From positions 1 to 64,000 of the forward strand of contig JAJYPN010000009.1 in NCBI GenBank assembly GCA_021795395.1: DNA of 64,000 nt, given 5' to 3'. This DNA is from Pseudomonadota bacterium. GTDB taxonomy: Bacteria; Pseudomonadota; Gammaproteobacteria; Burkholderiales; Sulfuriferulaceae. Of this stretch, positions 59,994 to 64,000 are shown piece by piece. The notes below the pieces were generated by a model. It was not told the DNA's origin, ran no database searches, and was given only the letters and a program-made list of their open reading frames with translations. Both the position numbers and the translations under genes were made by a program. Positions within the stretch are counted from its first letter, which is position 1. The number at the start of each line of letters is the position of its first letter.

Positions 59994-60581
59994 TCAGGAG
60001 TTGGGGTGCTCGACTTTTCTGCACCAGGCATTGAATCGTTTGGTTTCCCAGGAGCCTGGCTTCGGTTCGTCGCTATACCATTCCATATAATGATCATCCA
60101 CTCTTTGTGCGAGTTCTTCGACAGCGGGAACCATGCCATCCTCGAAGGGGGTGAAAAAGACCCCAGGATAAATGCCGTTTTGTCTTAATTGAGGCAGCAA
60201 TATTTCCATAAATTCGCCCAGTTCGATAAATCGCGGCACATAACCCGCCAAGCCCTTGCGTGTGTATTCGTCGTATTGCGCATCGTAGTCGTAATGCTGC
60301 GGATCCTCGCCGAGCTCGTTGATCTGATTCGTATCCGGCCACAAATAACTTTTTGCGTATTGCGCGGCTGGCCATAAAAGAAATACGGATCTGCCATCCT
60401 GGACCCGCGTCATCGCCCAATGATCGCGCATGCAAAGACCGCAAACCTGCTCTTGCCTGGTGATTTCCTTGATAAAGTGTTCGTATCGCTGGGCGGCGGT
60501 TAATTTCATTACTGCCGCCAATTGCTCGGGACCGACATCATGGTAACGAGGATATTGCTGAAGAACGAATTTAAAATCCAT
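59994..60581 (-). CDS. DUF2750-like protein, possible immunity partner of the upstream toxin-like gene
   Basis: A 195-residue cytosolic protein. The first half resembles DUF2750 (RYEHFIKEITRQEQVCGLCM, then VFLLWPAAQYAKSYLW); the rest (YVPRFIELGEFMEILLPQLR, YPGVFFTPFEDGMVPAVEEL) is acidic with many aromatics. No signal peptide. It lies 156 bp downstream of a secreted toxin-like gene on the same strand, the position of an immunity gene in polymorphic toxin loci. That role is inference; the family has no settled function. Confidence 0.7.
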   Translation of the reverse strand: MDFKFVLQQYPRYHDVGPEQLAAVMKLTAAQRYEHFIKEITRQEQVCGLCMRDHWAMTRVQDGRSVFLLWPAAQYAKSYLWPDTNQINELGEDPQHYDYDAQYDEYTRKGLAGYVPRFIELGEFMEILLPQLRQNGIYPGVFFTPFEDGMVPAVEELAQRVDDHYMEWYSDEPKPGSWETKRFNAWCRKVEHPNS

Positions 60582-60737
60582 GTTGATCTCCCGTTCGACG
60601 TGTTTGTAGCAGGGTGTTCTGACCGGATAGTTTTATCATGTTTATGTTGCAATCGCGTGAATTACGGTTGTACCAGCTGCTATGAACAGGCATCAATATT
60701 CTGTTCCGGGTTGGGCGGGTCATGTGATCCGAGTCAT

Positions 60738-61436
60738 TCATCGTGATGCGTTCCGTACGGCGGATCGATGGCCTGCGTCCCAGTGCCGGGTGGAATTTCC
60801 GATGGCAGCCTCATAGGCAGGCGGAACGCGTTCTTTGTTCAGGATGCCGAATCGATCGCCGCCAAGATCCGGTTTATCCTTGTCTCTCATATAGTTGCCG
60901 TCGAGTTTGCCGGTATGCTGCAGCATGTGCAGGTCGTGGTTTTGCAGGTTGGCATAATTCAGGCCATACCCTTTCCCGTTTTCCCGGCCGCGCTGATGCG
61001 CCAGATCCTTACCGGGCGGATTGCGCATGGTATCCTTTGCTTTTATGCCCAGGCTACGGTTATGGTCGACCCGGGCGATTTCCTGGCGTATCCAGCCGCG
61101 ATCGGCCTTGCCGAGATTCGGGTCGTTCGCCGAATCGCGCAAACGCGATTCCTTGTCGTAGATTCTGTCGTATTTGATCCCCGTATGATTGGTGCTGTAG
61201 CCGGGCCGGTTGGGGTCGAAGTTCGGGTCTTTTGCAAGAGCCGCCTGTTTGTTATAAAACCAGTTTCGTTGGGTATAGTCCGAATTTGCGCCGTTGCCGT
61301 TTTGATTCGGGTAGTGGCGGCTGTCATAGGGTTTGCTGCGGTAGCGGCTGTCGATGCTGCCGTAATTGTCGGCCAGGCTCTGTTGGGAGAGCAGTACTAT
61401 GACAACAAACAGGAAGAGTCTGCGAAATCGATACAT
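60738..61436 (-). CDS. Secreted protein with polymorphic-toxin-type C-terminal domain
   Basis: A 232-residue protein with a signal peptide (RRLFLFVVIVLLSQQSLA, cut before DNYGS), an Asn/Tyr/Pro-rich spacer (about residues 20-95) and a C-terminal region RNPPGKDLAHQRGRENGKGY followed by LQNHDLHMLQHTGKLDG. That RNPPGxxLAHxRGRE pattern with later LxxxDLHxxQH recalls nuclease-like toxin domains at the ends of polymorphic toxins (type 8 as annotated in databases); the histidines could be catalytic. ATG 61436 has GGAG 6 bp upstream; a longer frame has no such site. A DUF2750 gene follows on the same strand. Confidence 0.65.
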   Translation of the reverse strand: MYRFRRLFLFVVIVLLSQQSLADNYGSIDSRYRSKPYDSRHYPNQNGNGANSDYTQRNWFYNKQAALAKDPNFDPNRPGYSTNHTGIKYDRIYDKESRLRDSANDPNLGKADRGWIRQEIARVDHNRSLGIKAKDTMRNPPGKDLAHQRGRENGKGYGLNYANLQNHDLHMLQHTGKLDGNYMRDKDKPDLGGDRFGILNKERVPPAYEAAIGNSTRHWDAGHRSAVRNASR

Positions 61437-61736
61437 GTAAGCTCCGGGCGATGAACGAAAACAGATGCAATTATCACTTATCATTAATAAAAATTCAATT
61501 ATAAATAATTAAATTACTTTATGTTGATGGCTATCTGCCGAATTTCATGTTTTTGGTGTATGCTTAAATTCAATAGAGTCAATAAAGGCACTATGAACAG
61601 GAAATCGACAGGCTTGTCGTTAGCGTGCGACAAGATGGGTGAAAACCGATATCATTTATCGCATTTACGCCACATGGCAACGATCGGGATCTCCGAATGA
61701 ATTTCTTCATTCGTCTATTTTGCTGCAATAAGGAAT
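61437..61736. other. AT-rich divergent spacer with a hairpin before the MNT gene
   Basis: No convincing gene in 300 bp; a 35-codon frame from 61593 has no recognisable content. CGAATGAA-TTTC-TTCATTCG (61694-61713) is a perfect 8-bp stem followed by a T-rich tract, ending 23 bp before the ATG of the MNT gene: a possible operator or attenuator for the MNT/HEPN pair. Confidence 0.5.
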
Positions 61737-62036
61737 ATGAGAATCACGGAACAACAGCGCAAATCGATGGTTGAAGCATCTACTGAAATATTTGGACGGA
61801 ACGCGACCATCAAATTATTCGGTTCCCGTGTCGATGACTCATTACGCGGTGGCGATATTGATTTGTTCATTGAAATTAATGGAGTCGATCCGCTTAAACG
61901 GAAAAAAGCAAGGCAGCTTATTTCAAGAATTGCGGCAAAATTGGGATATGTGCTCCCTATCGATGTCGTGTGCAAAGACGACAATACTGTAATCGAAAGG
62001 ATACACAAAGAAGGAATGAACGGTTTATCACTATGA
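61737..62036 (+). CDS. MNT-type nucleotidyltransferase (antitoxin of a HEPN/MNT pair)
   Basis: A 99-residue minimal nucleotidyltransferase with the signature GSRVDDSLRGGDIDLFIE (residues 29-46): the GS pair and the two catalytic aspartates Asp40 and Asp42 are present. MNT proteins block HEPN toxins by AMPylating or binding them. AGGA lies 2-3 bp before the AAT leading to the ATG, a close but usable site. The stop overlaps the HEPN start by 4 bp (ATGA). The pair is visibly more AT-rich than the core genes around it, in line with transfer. Confidence 0.85.
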   Translation: MRITEQQRKSMVEASTEIFGRNATIKLFGSRVDDSLRGGDIDLFIEINGVDPLKRKKARQLISRIAAKLGYVLPIDVVCKDDNTVIERIHKEGMNGLSL

Positions 62037-62536
62037 ATGATAAAGAAAAAATGGAAATAGCCATTGAGCATGGCATGAAACTCAAAAATGAGCTCGAATT
62101 TTCCTATAACTGGATGTCTCTTGAAAATATTGACCGGCTATGGGTTATAAAGCTTAAAGATGACGAGATCAAAAACGAACGTGTTACCGCTTTTTGCGCA
62201 CGGTTCGGAAAATTTCAGGATTATCTCTTGGACAAGATCATACCGCGATGGCTTATCGCGTCAGGCGAACGTGCTGGCGTAGCCATGGAAAATTTTTCTA
62301 TTGCCGAGCGTGCGGGAATTTTAAGCATATCTTCGGAAAGAATGATAGAAATTCGCAAGCTCAGAAACGATTTGACGCATGACTATATCGAAGATCCGGA
62401 AGAATTGGCTGCCGATCTGAATGAAATTCTCAGCGCAACAAAGTTGCTAATTCAAACACTCGATAATTTGGTTAATCATTACAATCGGGTGATAGCCTGT
62501 CAGGGCATTTCAAAAGGGCAGGTCTCATCCTGCTGA
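62033..62536 (+). CDS. HEPN-domain toxin (HepT-like)
   Basis: A 167-residue all-helical protein. The HEPN RNase motif R-x4-H is intact in RNDLTHDY (Arg110 to His115), preceded by a helix with RMIEIRKLRN. It is longer than classic HepT (about 130-140), with an N-terminal extension including MKLKNELEFSYNWMSLENID. HEPN toxins cleave RNA; the overlapping MNT gene upstream is the expected antitoxin. No partner gene beyond is seen. Confidence 0.82.
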   Translation: MNDKEKMEIAIEHGMKLKNELEFSYNWMSLENIDRLWVIKLKDDEIKNERVTAFCARFGKFQDYLLDKIIPRWLIASGERAGVAMENFSIAERAGILSISSERMIEIRKLRNDLTHDYIEDPEELAADLNEILSATKLLIQTLDNLVNHYNRVIACQGISKGQVSSC

Positions 62537-62691
62537 TATTAGCTCTTTGAAGATCGGTTAAATAATAAACGGTTGCTGATCGATTAATATTGAAATAATT
62601 CTGATCATAATATCTGCCAGAGGATCGTTGTTAGTTTGCTATTCCGCTTTGCATGCGATTATCGGTTAGTCATCTTCTGCCTAGGCACTGT
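62537..62691. other. AT-rich spacer after the HEPN gene
   Basis: Nothing recognisable; a low-complexity AT stretch without a clear terminator. Confidence 0.4.
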
Positions 62692-63050
62692 TTAGCGAAC
62701 AATGGTCATTGCAGTAATCGGATAATTTTGCTCCGGATAGGGGGCATTCGGGTATGGTTCAATTCAGCACCGGTAGTCAGACGCATTTTCCAGGTTGTCT
62801 TAAAGATCACCCCGGGCTGACGGGGAATAATTGCAATGTGTAATTTAGGACGCCAAAGCACGTTTTTTTGAACTGCACCGTGATAATCGGCGGAACGAGT
62901 GATCGTTGCCGTTAGTACAGCACCTTTTTTGGTACAAGTTAAGTTGGTCTCCAGCGTGCGCGAATCCATCGAACCCAGCACCGGACCGAGGGCAATGACC
63001 GTTACCGTTTTTCCGGAGCACCCGGCGGGGTTGGCGAAGGAGGGGCTGAT
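62692..63050 (-). pseudogene. Secreted-protein gene remnant, frameshifted and missing its start
   Basis: On the minus strand a frame reads SISPSFANPAGCSGKTVTVI (a signal-peptide end followed by mature protein), then LGPVLGSMDSRTLETNLTCT, WRPKLHIAII and VIFKTTWKMRLTTGAELNH. At a C5 run (G5 at 62740-62744 on the plus strand) the given frame goes to RSKIIRLLQ and stops, while the shifted frame continues as PYPEQNYPITAMTIVR to a stop at 62692, which looks like the true C-terminus. No start codon or full signal peptide precedes it. I do not recognise the family. Confidence 0.5.
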
Positions 63051-63343
63051 ACTATCATTATTACCGGTTTGTCAACGGTTTTTTTATTATTTTTCGTGAA
63101 TATTTTTTGAAGAAATATAATGGATTAAGCGTAGCTTATAGCTAGGATTCCTTGTGCCTTCTGGTGCTGATCTTCGATCGGAGTCGTCCGGACTTTCATT
63201 TCGTTTGCCTTCACGCTGTCTGCGGCCTTGACGAAGAGGAGTTGTGATAGCCGTCGTAGCCGGTGGTATACTTTATCAAATAATGCATCGGTAGTGGCAA
63301 GCTAACAAGACGCATACCAATAAGTCATCGGGAAGGAAGGTCT
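63051..63343. other. Intergenic region with a candidate promoter
   Basis: No gene. TGGTATACT at 63264-63272 is a good extended -10 element for the plus-strand gene starting at 63344, with no matching -35 at the usual distance. A short dyad with a T-run (ACCG...CGGT then seven T, 63063-63084) could be a weak plus-strand terminator. Confidence 0.4.
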
Positions 63344-64000
63344 ATGGCGCTGGAATCCATCGAGTCTCGCAGTTTTGAGAGCCTGTTGCGGCAGGAAGTT
63401 CACGATCAGGCTTGCTGGGAAGTCGCTCATGAATCCGATCGTTTTCTGCGTGATTACGTCTTGCTGCCCGAAACCAGCCAGGGCCGTTATATCAGCGCCG
63501 ATGCGTTCAAGGAATTGTTCCTGCCCTACGCGGCCAGCAAGGCCGCAAGGAACGTTTTCAACGCTCCGGTGCACAACGCGGCGGCCGTACTGGCCGCCGA
63601 GCAATTCCGGCGCATGCTGAAGGCGTCCGATGACCGCATGCACGTATTGTTTGTAACCGGCATACCAGGTGTCGGCAAGACCAGCGCATTCGCCGGACGC
63701 GATCTGGCCGATTATCGTCTGGTGTACGAACGTCAATTGAGCGATTTCGTGGAAGCCGACAAACTCATCCTCGAGACGCTGGATGCGGGATTGATTCCGG
63801 TTGTCCTGGTCATGGATTGCGAACCGGAGCGCGCCTTGCGCAATACCTGGGCGCGATTCAAGGCAGAAGGCCGCGGAGCGAGCCTGAACGCCATGGCGAA
63901 GATACAGGCCGGATTGCCCGATGCCTTGTATGATCTTGCAGCACGGTATCCGCGACGGATCAATATATCGGGAATATACATGAATGATGAACATATGCCC
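63344..64000 (+). CDS. P-loop protein, zeta-toxin-like (3' end outside the window)
   Basis: 219 codons are visible and still open at the right edge. A helical N-terminal part (MALESIESRSFESLLRQEVH to about residue 70) precedes a Walker A motif VTGIPGVGKTS (about residues 104-114), then the acidic VYERQLSDFVEADKLILETL and VVLVMDCEPERALRNTWARF, an arrangement seen in zeta-toxin-like and related ATP/UNAG kinase-fold proteins. AAGGAAGG lies 3-4 bp before the ATG. Zeta toxins phosphorylate UDP-N-acetylglucosamine, but bacterial chromosomal relatives vary widely, and no epsilon antitoxin is seen upstream. Confidence 0.7.
   Translation, partial: MALESIESRSFESLLRQEVHDQACWEVAHESDRFLRDYVLLPETSQGRYISADAFKELFLPYAASKAARNVFNAPVHNAAAVLAAEQFRRMLKASDDRMHVLFVTGIPGVGKTSAFAGRDLADYRLVYERQLSDFVEADKLILETLDAGLIPVVLVMDCEPERALRNTWARFKAEGRGASLNAMAKIQAGLPDALYDLAARYPRRINISGIYMNDEHMP

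Overview
The window reads as chromosomal DNA of a Gram-negative betaproteobacterium. The gene orders hemH / hrcA / nadK-recN, fur back-to-back with bamE, and rpsO-pnp, together with the protein sequences, fit the order Nitrosomonadales. A ferritin-like protein of the encapsulated-ferritin family and a CbbY-like phosphatase would suit an iron- or sulfur-oxidising autotroph such as a Gallionellaceae relative. That placement is inference. No rRNA or tRNA gene was seen, so it cannot be made firm from this window.

Layout. 0-1.3 kb: the start of a capsule/polysaccharide ABC exporter locus (KpsM-like, KpsE-like), reading leftward out of the window. 1.4-3.6 kb: a graveyard of small accessory modules, namely a frameshifted HigB-like toxin with an intact XRE antitoxin, a truncated DUF1016/YhcG gene, and a broken Fic gene joined to a second copy of the antitoxin 3' end. 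3.6-7.8 kb: a large PAS-GAF-PAS-GGDEF-EAL protein, a polyphosphate kinase 2 and a DUF302 protein. 7.9-14.2 kb: housekeeping and redox genes (hemH, hrcA, nadK, recN, trxC, grxC, a rhodanese, a DUF2892 protein). 14.3-20.1 kb: a complete tripartite RND efflux operon. 20.4-25.1 kb: rhlE, an FAD/NAD(P) oxidoreductase, msrB, the ferritin-like gene, a CbbY-like HAD phosphatase, dksA and a hypothetical gene. 25.1-30.3 kb: a LysR regulator divergent from an EmrAB-NodT type efflux operon, with a perfect inverted repeat between them. 30.3-32.8 kb: remnants of an excisionase-like gene followed by an AAA ATPase and a DUF4276 (TOPRIM-like) protein, a probable defence pair. 32.8-47.7 kb: pnp, rpsO, fdhD, a YdeP/FdhF-type molybdoenzyme, xseA, purT, miaA, a degenerate EAL-HDOD protein, recJ and a Fic protein. 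47.7-50 kb: a CBS-domain histidine kinase with a dual-receiver protein. 50-59.5 kb: metG, yidH, acnA, then prmB, dapE, an ArsC-like gene and fur in one direction, and bamE and dapB in the other. 59.6-64 kb: small secreted and toxin-like genes (a secreted polymorphic-toxin-like protein followed by a DUF2750 protein, a MNT/HEPN pair, a broken secreted-protein gene, and a P-loop zeta-toxin-like gene running off the right edge).

How the parts fit. Most of the window is stable core genome broken by three accessory patches (1.4-3.6, 30.3-32.7 and 59.6-64 kb) that hold toxin, antitoxin, defence or decayed genes. Two multidrug-type exporters each have their own outer-membrane channel. The FdhD/molybdoenzyme pair suggests formate or related redox chemistry, and PurT uses formate. 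Points most worth a second look are the ATPase-DUF4276 pair next to excisionase debris, the ferritin of encapsulated type that lacks a cargo tail and a nearby shell gene, the 14-copy 9-bp in-frame repeat that gives BamE an Ala-Thr-Pro tail, the 41-bp-phased motifs and short leader ORF before fic, and the secreted toxin / DUF2750 pair.
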